A stretch of 64,000 bases of DNA from assembly GCF_000730645.1 (NCBI RefSeq), contig NZ_BBIU01000007.1:124001-188000 (forward strand), in the 5' to 3' direction. The position numbers and the translations under genes are program-made. This stretch comes from Pseudomonas parafulva NBRC 16636 = DSM 17004. GTDB lineage: Bacteria > Pseudomonadota > Gammaproteobacteria > Pseudomonadales > Pseudomonadaceae. Of the stretch, positions 28,941 through 38,064 are shown piece after piece (position 1 is the stretch's first letter; every line of letters starts with the position of its first letter). The notes beneath the pieces were generated by a model. That model was not told the origin of the DNA. It did no database searches and saw only the letters and a program-made list of their open reading frames with translations.

Positions 28941-29721
28941 AGGCAGCGCCCTTTTGATAGTGCCCCGGTGTGGCAGCCAAGTGCTGTTTGAAGGCCCGCT
29001 GCAGGTGCGCCTGGTCGGCAAAGCCAGCCGCGTGGGCCGCCTCGGCGATTGCCCAACCCTCGCGCAGGTACGACCGCGCCAGTTGCACGCGCTGGTCAAG
29101 CAGGTAGCCATGCGGCGTCAGACCAAAGCGCTGGCGGAACGCGCGGATCAGGTGCGCCCGCGACAAGCCGCAAGCTGCGCCAATGTCGGCAAGGCTTAGA
29201 AGATCTCCACGGTGCGCCCGGATGAATGCCGCTGCCAGTTCCAAACGGGGGTGCGCCTTGCTGGCTTGGGGAGCGGCTGCGCCGAGAAAGCCGGGTAATG
29301 CTGCAAAGAACATAGCGAGGCGACGCTCACGGTCAGTGATCATTGGGTCGAACAGCTCTGCAAAGACTTCCATCAACCTTTGGTACAGGGCAGGCGAATA
29401 GCTCAAAGCCTGGGCCGGCAAATGGAACCCGCAGCGCTCAAGCCAGGACATGTCGAGGTACATCATCAGGTAGGACCAACCCTGCCCGGCGACAGGGTTG
29501 CAGGTATGCACCACGCCGGGGTTTATCAAGACGGTAGTGCCCGCCTGAACATCCCAACGATCATCACCGCTCACATAAGTACTGCGACCTCCAGTGATCA
29601 CGCCGAGCGAAAAACTCTCGTGGGAATGGGCTGCATGGCAGATCTGACGCCCGTCACCGACCACACGAGCTTCCACGAACGGCAATCGTGAATCTCGCCA
29701 GAACCTCGATACCTCGATCAT
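28933..29721 (-). CDS. AraC-family transcriptional regulator
   Basis: 262 residues from ATG 29721 (MIEVSRFWRD); a TTG 21 bases upstream is an alternative. The N-terminal cupin-like effector domain spans about 10-140 (HSHESFSLGVITGGRSTY, NPGVVHTCNP). The C-terminal AraC DNA-binding region has two helix-turn-helix units, about 165-258 (SLADIGAACGLSRAHLIRAF and AIAEAAHAAGFADQAHLQRAF). This type often controls an adjacent LysE exporter, and here the two genes are tail-to-tail with an 8-base overlap. The target and ligand are not known. Confidence 0.88.
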   Translation of the reverse strand: MIEVSRFWRDSRLPFVEARVVGDGRQICHAAHSHESFSLGVITGGRSTYVSGDDRWDVQAGTTVLINPGVVHTCNPVAGQGWSYLMMYLDMSWLERCGFHLPAQALSYSPALYQRLMEVFAELFDPMITDRERRLAMFFAALPGFLGAAAPQASKAHPRLELAAAFIRAHRGDLLSLADIGAACGLSRAHLIRAFRQRFGLTPHGYLLDQRVQLARSYLREGWAIAEAAHAAGFADQAHLQRAFKQHLAATPGHYQKGAAST

Positions 29722-29756
29722 CTCTGCCCCGCCCAGTGCCAAACGCTGCCGCGATA

Positions 29757-30884
29757 CTACACCCTGCGCGCCTGATACAGGTCGAGCGTGCGCTCGACTT
29801 CATCGATGTCAATGGTGAACCCGTCTCCATCAGGTGTACCCACTACAAAACTGAAATACTGATGATCACGGTCGGTCAGGTACTTGTAGTAGCTGACAAA
29901 ACGGTTCGGCGGCTGCAAGGCCAGCACGCAACCGCCGGCCTGCAATACATTCACGCCGTGAACCAACTGGCTGCCTTCCACGCCGATGACCACTTGCGCA
30001 CCTGCGCACGCGGCGACGATACTCGGCACGTCCCATTGCAGCGGGTTGACGATACGGAAACCGCGAGTGGCGCGCAGGTGCTCGGCGATTTCCAGTTCGT
30101 TGCGCAACATCCGCCGTTCGCCATCACCACCCCTGAGCAGAAAAACCCCAGGGTGTGGCGTGTGCGGCACGTGGGCGAGCAATTTGTCGCCCATGGCGCG
30201 GTAACGGGCGTGGCGGTTGCGGTTGTTGCTCTGGTCGTCGAACAGCACCAGTTCGCGGAAAAACGCGCTGCGCAAGCGGGCAGGCTGCATGCCCAGCCAG
30301 TGTTCGTACGCCAACGTCTGGGTGAACAGGGGGTAGCGGGTGGACGGCGCGGTGGTCACCGGTACGCCTTCATCGCAGGCCAGGGCATAGGTGGGGCAAT
30401 CCTCCATCAACCAGGTGCCGAACCAGGTGTTGCCATTTTGCGTGCAGTAGATGGCTGCCCGGTCCAGTTCATGCTCTACCCTGATAGTGGGAAACGTCGA
30501 GGGCTTGAGTGACAGCCAGTGGCTGGCCCGGCCCTTGTATAACGCCCCGTCCACCAGCCAGACATCTTTCAACAAATAGCCACGGGTTGGCCCCTGCTCT
30601 GTTTCAATGCCGCCCTGCATGGTCTTGGCCGGGTGCACATAGGGGTAGAAACGCTTGCCTTCCCAGCCGGTCACCCGTTCAAGCTGGCCGGGCAAAAACA
30701 GCGCCGGTGGCGACACGGTTGTTTCAGCCGGTGCGATGTCCCAGCGTTTCGCGGCAACCGCCTTGATATCCAGGGGCTGCGCTTGGCTCAACCGCTTGCG
30801 CGCCATGTACCGGTAGGCAGCCAGAGTCCAACCGGCATGCCGGGTTACCGGCACTGCATCGTGCTGCGAGAGGTCGCCTGCCAT
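29757..30884 (-). CDS. Glycosyltransferase family 61 (DUF563) protein
   Basis: 375 residues. The C-terminal half has the GT61/DUF563 signatures: VFLLRGGDGERRMLRNELEIAEHL, then the sequence around GVEGSQLVHGVNVL and LALQPPNRF, which forms the nucleotide-sugar-binding core. The N-terminal part (about 1-130) is less conserved. It is probably a cytoplasmic glycosyltransferase that adds a sugar to a surface glycan or other acceptor; donor and acceptor are unknown. The acetyltransferase gene lies 75 bases upstream on the same strand, so the two probably form an operon. No other polysaccharide genes are nearby. Confidence 0.77.
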   Translation of the reverse strand: MAGDLSQHDAVPVTRHAGWTLAAYRYMARKRLSQAQPLDIKAVAAKRWDIAPAETTVSPPALFLPGQLERVTGWEGKRFYPYVHPAKTMQGGIETEQGPTRGYLLKDVWLVDGALYKGRASHWLSLKPSTFPTIRVEHELDRAAIYCTQNGNTWFGTWLMEDCPTYALACDEGVPVTTAPSTRYPLFTQTLAYEHWLGMQPARLRSAFFRELVLFDDQSNNRNRHARYRAMGDKLLAHVPHTPHPGVFLLRGGDGERRMLRNELEIAEHLRATRGFRIVNPLQWDVPSIVAACAGAQVVIGVEGSQLVHGVNVLQAGGCVLALQPPNRFVSYYKYLTDRDHQYFSFVVGTPDGDGFTIDIDEVERTLDLYQARRV

Positions 30885-30959
30885 GAAGCATCTCCGAAGC
30901 GGAACAGTTCAGGAACCGCCGCAGCACCCAGATTCATTGGGCTGCCTAATGGCGTGAGT

Positions 30960-32108
30960 TCAATTACACAGCACCCTTTGCATCACAGGGCTGCTTTGCA
31001 GATTGGCATAACGGTTCTGCAGGGCCTGCTCCAGGCCCTGTACCGCTTCTTCGCGGCCATACAGGTAAATCTTGTGCAGGCCGCCGAACACCATCTCGTG
31101 GTAGCGGCTGGCAACCTGCTCGGCGCTGGCGCCCGTGGGCAGGCCCAGGTGCAGGGTCAACTTGTTCCCCTCCACCGCGAACAGGGGCGTTTCCCACAGG
31201 AAGTCTGCGGTACCCTTTTTGGGCAGGCGTACAAACAGGTAGGCGTGGTTGCCCAGCGAATCGATATCACCGCCACGACGGCGCTTCCACTTCAACAACC
31301 CATCGTCTGGTCGCGCCAGGCAAAGGCCGATGTCGTAATAATCGAAGCCCTGGGCCAACGCCCATTCAAGGGCCATGAAGGTGGTGATCGAGTTCACTTC
31401 GCGCAACCGCTTGGCGTCGGAGAAAACCGCTTCGCAATAGCCGAACCGCAGCGTACTCCAGTACCGTTTGCCGTCGCGCACCACTTCGCACCCCAGGTGG
31501 CAGCCAATGACCTCGTCACCCAAGGTGATCAGGTCGAGCCTGCCGACCGTCTTGGCGATCCGAAACACCTCTTCGGTGGGAAACTGCGCCGCATGAATAC
31601 CCTGCCGCGCCGTGGCGTACGGCCGCAACAGCTCGCGGTCCGCCATGGCGATTTCCTCATCCGTTGTAGCCTGGCGCATTGCATACAGCGGGCGATGTTT
31701 GCGAATGCTGCGCCGCAACTCACTGTCGTAGCGCGCGGTAATATCTTCCAACGCCCGCCCGAGTGGCACCACTGCGCTGAGGTAATGCGGCACTGACAAG
31801 GCACCCGCTGTCGGCATTTCGCTAACCACCACCACCTGCCCGGCATCGCGCTGGGGGGTGCCATCCACGGTTTGCGCCACGTGACCTTTGCCGCCTATCA
31901 ACAGTTTGGCCATCTCACGTTGCTGCTTGCGCCCAATGTAGAGAATTTCGTACGGGCTGGCAGGCTGCAGGCGGAACCGGCTCATCTCCCAGCGCCAGAA
32001 ACAGGCGCGCGCCACTAGCTCGCCAGCTTTACTGGCCCACAGCCGCAAGTCGTAGCGCAGGGAGGGTGATAAATGGCGACGCGCTACAGCCGTCAACGTC
32101 TTTTTCAT
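30960..32108 (-). CDS. FemAB/GNAT-like acyltransferase
   Basis: 382 residues from ATG 32108 (MKKTLTAVARRHLSPSLRY); a TTG start at 32162 would add 18 residues. Residues about 120-300 resemble the GNAT-like domain of FemAB/BioF2-type proteins (YDSELRRSIRKHRPL; ITLGDEVIGCHLGCEVVRDGKRYWSTLRFGYC; ALEWALAQGFDYYDIGLCLA). The last 100 residues have no recognised domain. It probably transfers an acyl or aminoacyl group, perhaps to the same glycan that the downstream GT61 protein works on; this is inferred from position only. It is divergent from the large LRR gene across an AT-rich gap. Confidence 0.65.
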   Translation of the reverse strand: MKKTLTAVARRHLSPSLRYDLRLWASKAGELVARACFWRWEMSRFRLQPASPYEILYIGRKQQREMAKLLIGGKGHVAQTVDGTPQRDAGQVVVVSEMPTAGALSVPHYLSAVVPLGRALEDITARYDSELRRSIRKHRPLYAMRQATTDEEIAMADRELLRPYATARQGIHAAQFPTEEVFRIAKTVGRLDLITLGDEVIGCHLGCEVVRDGKRYWSTLRFGYCEAVFSDAKRLREVNSITTFMALEWALAQGFDYYDIGLCLARPDDGLLKWKRRRGGDIDSLGNHAYLFVRLPKKGTADFLWETPLFAVEGNKLTLHLGLPTGASAEQVASRYHEMVFGGLHKIYLYGREEAVQGLEQALQNRYANLQSSPVMQRVLCN

Positions 32109-32420
32109 TTCTTCTTCGAGGTCCTGTGGGGTGCCCTGCGGCCTATCGGAAAAAGAGAACAATCCGCTTTAAGCATCTAAACCATTGATTAATAAAGCGG
32201 TAATGGCTATTTATCATCACCTGTAGAAACAATTTAAGATGCGGATAAACACTTTGGCAAGCAAAGTTGCTGCCGCAGCCCAAGAAGTTTAATGGCGCCA
32301 AATTTCCTGCCCAACGACCGGGTTGTATTGGCTATTTGCTATAGGCCCGGCAATACCCGATTACCACTTGGTGGCCGATAAATACCGTTTGATGCCTCCT
32401 TCTCATGAAGGAGCTAACCC
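32109..32420. other. AT-rich divergent gap between GNAT-GT61 operon and LRR gene
   Basis: About 310 bases without a gene, clearly more AT-rich than the window average. They contain an inverted repeat (32164-32200) and the ribosome-binding site AAGGAG of the LRR gene near 32407. Such gaps are typical targets for MvaT-type silencing and mark accessory genes, but that is inference. Confidence 0.5.
32164..32200. promoter_or_regulatory. Inverted repeat in AT-rich divergent gap
   Basis: CCGCTTTA (32164-32171) and TAAAGCGG (32193-32200) are exact reverse complements separated by 21 bases. It lies just upstream of the acyltransferase start and could be an operator or looping site. Confidence 0.4.
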
Positions 32421-35400
32421 ATGTCTTTATTTCACATGCAAGGCGAACGGCAGTTACCGGCCTGGGCCCAGCACACTAATCCCGAGCAGTGGGCTGCCTT
32501 GCAAAAAAGCCAACTGGCCCCCTGGCAACACAGCGATTGGTTCAACAATGCCAGCCCGGACCTGCGGGAGGTGGTGAACGCCAGCCATCGGCGGTTGCTG
32601 ATGGCCCAGGCAGCATTGGCCCGGTCACTTCGGGGCGTCAAGCAGGTGGTGGAATTCGCACAGCCTGCCCTGCAGACCTACCTTGCCCGCCAAGGGCTAC
32701 AAGCACCGCTCGAGCACTGTGAGCTGCTACGGGTGGAACGCCGCTGGCACTGGGTGGGCCTGCGTTACCTGTTCAGCCACCGGCGCGACAGCCTGCTGCA
32801 GGCAGCACTGCAGAACTTTGCCGATGACGAAACCTTCACACCGCCAAGCGCCCTGGCCCTGAGCGCCGACATCCAGGTCACACCCATTCGCGTGCGGGGG
32901 TCGGCGATCATCGGCATGCAGACGCCTGCCGCCCACTTCATGCTGGACTCCGAGCGCTACCAGGTACAGCCCCTGCCCCTTGCCCCGGAAACCTTCGCCG
33001 CCCATTGCCGTGAACAGGACCTGGGCGGTGCCTATCAGGCGCACCTGCAGCACTCCTTCGGCCAACCCCAGATCAGGGTATTGATGGCGGAGGTGTTCAG
33101 AGCACGCCTGCGCCTGGCGGCCGGCGTGGCCCATATGCGACATCTGCTGACCGGCGACAGCGTCGATACCGTGACCCGGCTGCTGGCGGGTGGGCCGGTA
33201 CAATGCTGGCAGCTGGCGCTGTTCGGGGTCACGCTGCACGAGGTGATGTTGATCGACTTGGGGCGCGACGGGTTGGGCCTGTTCCTGCCCAACCACACCC
33301 CTGCCCTACGCCAGTGCAATGACCTGCAGGCCGTGCACGAAGCACTGGCAGCGCTGCTGCTGGAGCCTGATGCGCGCAGCGCTTTCACCGCCTATGTGGT
33401 GCGCGATGCCCGCGGGCATTTTCTTGATGTGCTACAACAGAACCTCGACGCCACTGGCGTAAGCACCCAGAACGCGACGTGGCAGCGTGCTGCCGATGCC
33501 GACCTGCGGCCGACTCGCCAGCGCATCCAAACCGAGCCATTCGGCTTCGGCTATGACCAACAGCTGGCGCGTATGAAGCATGAAGCCAGGCTGCTGGCCG
33601 TGCCCACTGCAGATGCCGATGCCAGCGCTCGGGCGCGGCGCTTTCAGGAGTGGGAAGCCATTGGCCTGGACCTGCTCAACGTTGCTGGCTTTTTCATACC
33701 GGTGGTGGGCACCGCCATGATGGCTGTAACGGCTTGCCAACTGCTGGGCGAGGCGTTCGAGGGATATGAAGCCTGGGAAGCTGGCGACCGTCACCAGGCG
33801 CTCCAGCACCTGGAAAACCTCGGCGTGAACCTGGCATTGCTGGGTGGGTTGGGGGCGGCAGGTCACGCCTTGCCAAAGCTGTTCAACGGGCCACTGATGG
33901 CTAACCTCCAGGAAATACGCACTGCCGACGGCACTTACAAACTGTGGAACCAGGACCTGGCACCCTATCGCAGCCCCGTCAAGCTGCCCGCTGGCTTGCA
34001 GGCCAACCCTCAGGGCCAGTACCTGCATGAGGGGCGCTACTTCTTCCGTATGGACGGGCACCTCTACGAACATCAGCTGGACCCGCAGACCCAGCAATGG
34101 CGCATCATCCACCCCGAAACGCCTGAGGCCTGGCAGCCCCCGCTTGAACACAATCGTCAAGGCGCCTGGCGGGGTCAGCACGAACAACCCGGCGACTGGT
34201 CCTTGACCACGCTGGTGCACAGGCTCGGTGAGCCGCTCACAGGGTTGACTGCCGAACAGGTTGAGCAAGCCTGCAACTTGTGCGGTGTCGATGCCGAGCA
34301 CCTGCGCCGGGTACACCTTCTGGGCCAGCCGGCGCCCGCGCTGCTGATGGATGTGCTGGAGCGTATGCAGATCGAAGATGACGTACAGGCCTTGGGCGCC
34401 GATGCCCAACCTGGGCTGTTTGACCAACGCTACAACAGCTTGTCGGCAAATGACCTAGCCTGCGAAGCGTTGCTGGCAGCTTACCCCAGGCTTTCTCCGG
34501 CCTTGGCCAGGCGTCTGCTGAAACCCTTGGAGCCGGCTGAGTGGGCGGCCTGGGAGCAGGCTCAGACGCTCCCGGCGGCGATCCGGCAGCAGGTAGCAGA
34601 CGTGCACAGTGAGCTACCGCTGGTGCGTGGCCTGGAGGGCGTGCTGCTGCCCGCGCGTGCCAGCGCGGACAGCGAACGGCTGTTGTTCAGCGCACTGGAT
34701 GCCCTGCCCGCGTGGCCGGCTGACCTGCGCCTGGAGCTGCGCGCCGGGGGGCCGCAGGGCCCTGTGCTGGACGCCGTCGGCAGCGGCCACGCCACCACCC
34801 TGGCTCGGGTAATCAAATCCACCGAAGGCTATGAGGCCTACCTGGGCGAGCGCCCGGCCCCCATGCCGCAGGGCCTTGACCTCTGCCGGGCGATCGAACA
34901 GGCCCTGCCGCGCTCGCTGCACGCCCGCTTGGGCATCAAGCAAGGCAACCCCCATGCATTGCGCCAGACGGTACTGGCCTGGGCCCGCGAGCACCGCGCA
35001 GACCTGCTGCGACGGCTGGGCGGGGTGCCCCGGCAACCCGCCGTGCCTCAGGGGTGGTTGCGCGGTGGGCGCCCCCTCGACCCGCTGCCGCCGGCCCCCC
35101 GCCAAACCCACTCACTGGCGGCGGCCTTCCGGCGAATCTACCCCGAGGCCACCGATGCCGAGATCGCCGATTGGTTGAGCGAAGACCAGGAAGAAGACGA
35201 CCTCGACGATATACGCTCTACCAGCGAGCGCTTGCGTGCGCTGCAGGAGCAGCTGGTGGCCCTGCGTACCGAGCTGGCCGAATGGGCACGCCCCAACCCC
35301 CTTCGCCCCCATCAACGGCACCTGGCGATCCAGCCGCTCATCAACGCCTGGCGACGCATGACACGCCTGCCGCTCGAGGGCGGGGGCCGGCTATTGAGCC

Positions 35401-36239
35401 TCGACCTATCAAAGCTGGACCTCCAGCACGATGACCTGGCAAGCATGCCGCTGGGCGAAGGCTTCGCGCATATCGAGCACCTGTCGTTAAGCGGCAACCG
35501 CTCCCTCAAGCACCTGCCCACTGTGTTCTGCCAGCACTTCCCCAACCTCACGCGGCTGCTGCTCACAGACTGCCGGTTCGACCATCTCCCCCTGGTAACG
35601 CACCCCGAAGCGTTGCGCTGGCTGGACCTGGACAGCAATCGGGTAACCTGGGACGACTTATGCCAGCAGACCTTCCAGCGCTACACCGGCTTGACCGTGC
35701 TCGACCTCACCGACAACCCACTGCTGCGCGCACCCGATCTGCGCCTGCACCCGGAGCTCAAGACACTGTTCCTTTCAGGGTGTGCGCTGACTGACCTGCC
35801 TCGCGGCCTGGAACAGATGATCGAACCCTTCGTGCTGGACCTGTCGGACAACCAGTTGGCGCAATTACCTGAAGGTTTCGAACTGCCGACTCATATTGCC
35901 GATACCCTGCGCCTGGAAAGCGAGTGGTTGAGCGCCCCCGTGGTGGCGCAGATCGAGGCTTACAATGCGTCTCACCATGTCGACCTGATGGTCTGCGAAA
36001 GCGATTATCTGGACTTCTTCGACGGCACCGGCCCCGCCGAGTCGGCGGTGTGGCAACGTCTGCCGCTGCAATACCGCCGCGACCTGCGGGCATTGCTCGA
36101 CACCGAGCCGTTTCTTTCACACCCGCAGCAATCGCACGCCGAATTCTGGCGCAGACTTACCCTGATCGACACCCACCCTGCGCTGCGCGAGCAGTGGCTG
36201 GGCCGCCCCGCAATCGATCTGTTCAACCTGCCGCTGTAA
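32421..36239 (+). CDS. Large toxin-like protein: DUF6543 region plus leucine-rich repeats, no NEL domain
   Basis: 1272 residues. Residues 1-980 resemble the DUF6543/dermonecrotic-toxin-type N-terminal region of Pseudomonas NEL-type proteins, with a hydrophobic segment near 415-435 (NVAGFFIPVVGTAMMAVTACQLLGEA) and a beta-rich part near 495-570 (GTYKLWNQDLAPYRSPVKLPAG). Leucine-rich repeats follow, about 990-1170 (IEHLSLSGNRSLKHLPTVF; LRWLDLDSNRVTWDDL; FVLDLSDNQLAQLPEGF). In relatives a NEL E3 ubiquitin-ligase domain with a catalytic Cys follows; here the protein stops about 100 residues after the repeats, at DLFNLPL, with no Cys in its final 60 residues. There is no signal peptide. No secretion-system genes are nearby. 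Host or competitor targeting is inferred only from family resemblance. Confidence 0.75.
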   Translation: MSLFHMQGERQLPAWAQHTNPEQWAALQKSQLAPWQHSDWFNNASPDLREVVNASHRRLLMAQAALARSLRGVKQVVEFAQPALQTYLARQGLQAPLEHCELLRVERRWHWVGLRYLFSHRRDSLLQAALQNFADDETFTPPSALALSADIQVTPIRVRGSAIIGMQTPAAHFMLDSERYQVQPLPLAPETFAAHCREQDLGGAYQAHLQHSFGQPQIRVLMAEVFRARLRLAAGVAHMRHLLTGDSVDTVTRLLAGGPVQCWQLALFGVTLHEVMLIDLGRDGLGLFLPNHTPALRQCNDLQAVHEALAALLLEPDARSAFTAYVVRDARGHFLDVLQQNLDATGVSTQNATWQRAADADLRPTRQRIQTEPFGFGYDQQLARMKHEARLLAVPTADADASARARRFQEWEAIGLDLLNVAGFFIPVVGTAMMAVTACQLLGEAFEGYEAWEAGDRHQALQHLENLGVNLALLGGLGAAGHALPKLFNGPLMANLQEIRTADGTYKLWNQDLAPYRSPVKLPAGLQANPQGQYLHEGRYFFRMDGHLYEHQLDPQTQQWRIIHPETPEAWQPPLEHNRQGAWRGQHEQPGDWSLTTLVHRLGEPLTGLTAEQVEQACNLCGVDAEHLRRVHLLGQPAPALLMDVLERMQIEDDVQALGADAQPGLFDQRYNSLSANDLACEALLAAYPRLSPALARRLLKPLEPAEWAAWEQAQTLPAAIRQQVADVHSELPLVRGLEGVLLPARASADSERLLFSALDALPAWPADLRLELRAGGPQGPVLDAVGSGHATTLARVIKSTEGYEAYLGERPAPMPQGLDLCRAIEQALPRSLHARLGIKQGNPHALRQTVLAWAREHRADLLRRLGGVPRQPAVPQGWLRGGRPLDPLPPAPRQTHSLAAAFRRIYPEATDAEIADWLSEDQEEDDLDDIRSTSERLRALQEQLVALRTELAEWARPNPLRPHQRHLAIQPLINAWRRMTRLPLEGGGRLLSLDLSKLDLQHDDLASMPLGEGFAHIEHLSLSGNRSLKHLPTVFCQHFPNLTRLLLTDCRFDHLPLVTHPEALRWLDLDSNRVTWDDLCQQTFQRYTGLTVLDLTDNPLLRAPDLRLHPELKTLFLSGCALTDLPRGLEQMIEPFVLDLSDNQLAQLPEGFELPTHIADTLRLESEWLSAPVVAQIEAYNASHHVDLMVCESDYLDFFDGTGPAESAVWQRLPLQYRRDLRALLDTEPFLSHPQQSHAEFWRRLTLIDTHPALREQWLGRPAIDLFNLPL

Positions 36240-36249
36240 CACGCCGGCA

Positions 36250-36271
36250 CTGCGGGGCGCTCGCCCCGCAG
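36250..36271 (+). terminator. Hairpin after the LRR gene
   Basis: CTGCGGGG (36250-36257) pairs with CCCCGCAG (36264-36271) over a 6-base loop, 11 bases after the stop. There is no T-run directly after it; eight T occur 30 bases later. Probable but imperfect terminator. Confidence 0.5.
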
Positions 36272-36386
36272 GCACAATGCTCCAAGTTGGGCCACACTGG
36301 TTTTTTTTCGCCAGCCAGCGCATGCTCGAACTGAATCGTTTCACCTGGCGTGTGCAACGCCGTCACGAACATGAGGTGCAGCAACC

Positions 36387-38006
36387 ATGGAACGTCTGCT
36401 CGATTCACTCTTCCCCCGCCTGGAGGCCATACCAGACGCTTGGCGGCTGGATGCCCCACTGGAACAACGGGACTACCTGGTCGGCGGTGAGCTGAGGCGC
36501 TGGGACGGGCCCTTGAACACCGTCTACAGCCCGGTGTGGCTCAAGGAAGGCAGCCAAGAGCGCCAGGTGGTGCTGGGCAGCGCCCCGCTGCTGGATGCCG
36601 ATACCGCGCTTACCGCCCTGGACGCCGCCGTTGACGCCTACGACAAGGGTCGCGGCAAATGGCCGAACATGCGCGTGGCCGAGCGTATCCAGCATGTCGA
36701 AGCGTTCCTTGCGCGCATGCGCGAACAGCGCCAGGCCGTGGTCAAGTTGCTGATGTGGGAAATCGGCAAGAACCTCAAGGACTCCGAGAAGGAGTTCGAC
36801 CGCACCTGCGACTACATCGTCGACACCATAAATGCTCTGAAGGACCTCGACCGCCGCTCCAGCCGCTTCGAACTGGAACAGGGCACGCTGGGCCAGATTC
36901 GCCGGGCACCGCTGGGCGTAGCGTTGTGCATGGGGCCTTACAACTACCCCTTGAACGAAACTTTCACCACGCTCATCCCGGCGCTGATCATGGGCAACAC
37001 GGTAGTGTTCAAGCCAGCCAAGTTTGGTGTGCTGCTGATCCGCCCGCTCCTGGAGGCGTTCCGCGACAGCTTCCCGCCAGGGGTGATCAACGTGATCTAC
37101 GGCCGTGGCCGGGAAACGGTGAGTGCGCTGATGGCCAGCGGCAAGATCGACGTGTTCGCGTTCATCGGCACCCACAAGGCGGCCAGCGACCTGAAGAAGC
37201 TGCACCCACGGCCCCATCGCCTGCGCGCGGCATTGGGGCTGGACGCCAAGAACCCCGGCATCGTGCTGCCTCAGGTCGACCTCGACAATGCGGTGGAAGA
37301 AGCCGTTACCGGTGCCCTGTCATTCAATGGCCAGCGCTGCACCGCGCTGAAAATCCTGTTCGTCCATGAGGACGTGGCCGAGGCGTTTCTGGATAAATTC
37401 AAGCGCAAGCTGGCCGACCTCAAGGCCGGCATGCCGTGGGAACCGGGCGTGGCGCTGACGCCGTTGCCTGAGCCGGGCAAGGTGGCGTATCTCAACGAAC
37501 TGGTAGCCGATGCAACCGCGCACGGCGCCCAGGTGCTGAACGAGCACGGCGGGCGCAGCCGTGGGTCGTTCTTCTACCCGGCGCTGCTCTACCCGGTGAG
37601 CGCGGGCATGCGGGTGTACCACGAGGAGCAGTTCGGCCCTGTGGTGCCGGTGGTGCCCTACCGGGACCTGCAGACCGTCATCGACTATGTACTGGACTCC
37701 GACTACGGCCAGCAACTGAGCCTGTTTGGCAATGACCCGGCCACCATCGGCAGCCTGGTCGATACATTCGCCAACCAGGTGGGGCGTATCAATATCAATG
37801 CACAGTGCCAGCGCGGCCCGGATACCTACCCTTTCAACGGGCGCAAGAACAGCGCCGAAGGTACGCTTTCGGTACACGACGCACTGCGTGTGTTCTCGAT
37901 TCGAACCCTGGTCGCCACCCGTTTCCAGGACGCGAACAAGGCGCTGATCAGCGAAATCATCCGCAACCGGCAGTCCAGCTTCCTGACCACCGATTACATC
38001 TTCTGA
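36387..38006 (+). CDS. GapN-like NADP-dependent glyceraldehyde-3-phosphate dehydrogenase (ALDH superfamily)
   Basis: 539 residues of the aldehyde dehydrogenase superfamily. The Rossmann-type cofactor region (MGPYNYPLNETFTTLIPALIMGNTVVFKPAKFG) and the catalytic Cys, C318 in FNGQRCTALK, match GapN-type enzymes, which oxidise glyceraldehyde 3-phosphate straight to 3-phosphoglycerate with NADP. The usual base motif ELGGK-N/S-P reads ALGLDAKNP here, with two extra residues and no Glu in the normal place, so the catalytic base must be replaced or the substrate differs. It is about 50 residues longer than typical ALDHs. The unknown-function gene at 38065 follows 58 bases downstream. Function is assigned by family; the substrate is not proven. 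Confidence 0.78.
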   Translation: MERLLDSLFPRLEAIPDAWRLDAPLEQRDYLVGGELRRWDGPLNTVYSPVWLKEGSQERQVVLGSAPLLDADTALTALDAAVDAYDKGRGKWPNMRVAERIQHVEAFLARMREQRQAVVKLLMWEIGKNLKDSEKEFDRTCDYIVDTINALKDLDRRSSRFELEQGTLGQIRRAPLGVALCMGPYNYPLNETFTTLIPALIMGNTVVFKPAKFGVLLIRPLLEAFRDSFPPGVINVIYGRGRETVSALMASGKIDVFAFIGTHKAASDLKKLHPRPHRLRAALGLDAKNPGIVLPQVDLDNAVEEAVTGALSFNGQRCTALKILFVHEDVAEAFLDKFKRKLADLKAGMPWEPGVALTPLPEPGKVAYLNELVADATAHGAQVLNEHGGRSRGSFFYPALLYPVSAGMRVYHEEQFGPVVPVVPYRDLQTVIDYVLDSDYGQQLSLFGNDPATIGSLVDTFANQVGRININAQCQRGPDTYPFNGRKNSAEGTLSVHDALRVFSIRTLVATRFQDANKALISEIIRNRQSSFLTTDYIF

Positions 38007-38064
38007 CGGTTGAAAGCAGCAGCGCTTTGCTTGAAGCTTGAGGTTCTGAGCAAGGAGCTGCTGC

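Noticed and set aside
36240..36386. Remnant of a NEL domain downstream of the LRR gene
   Set aside because: The 147 bases to the next gene contain a hairpin and a T-run but no coding continuation in any frame.
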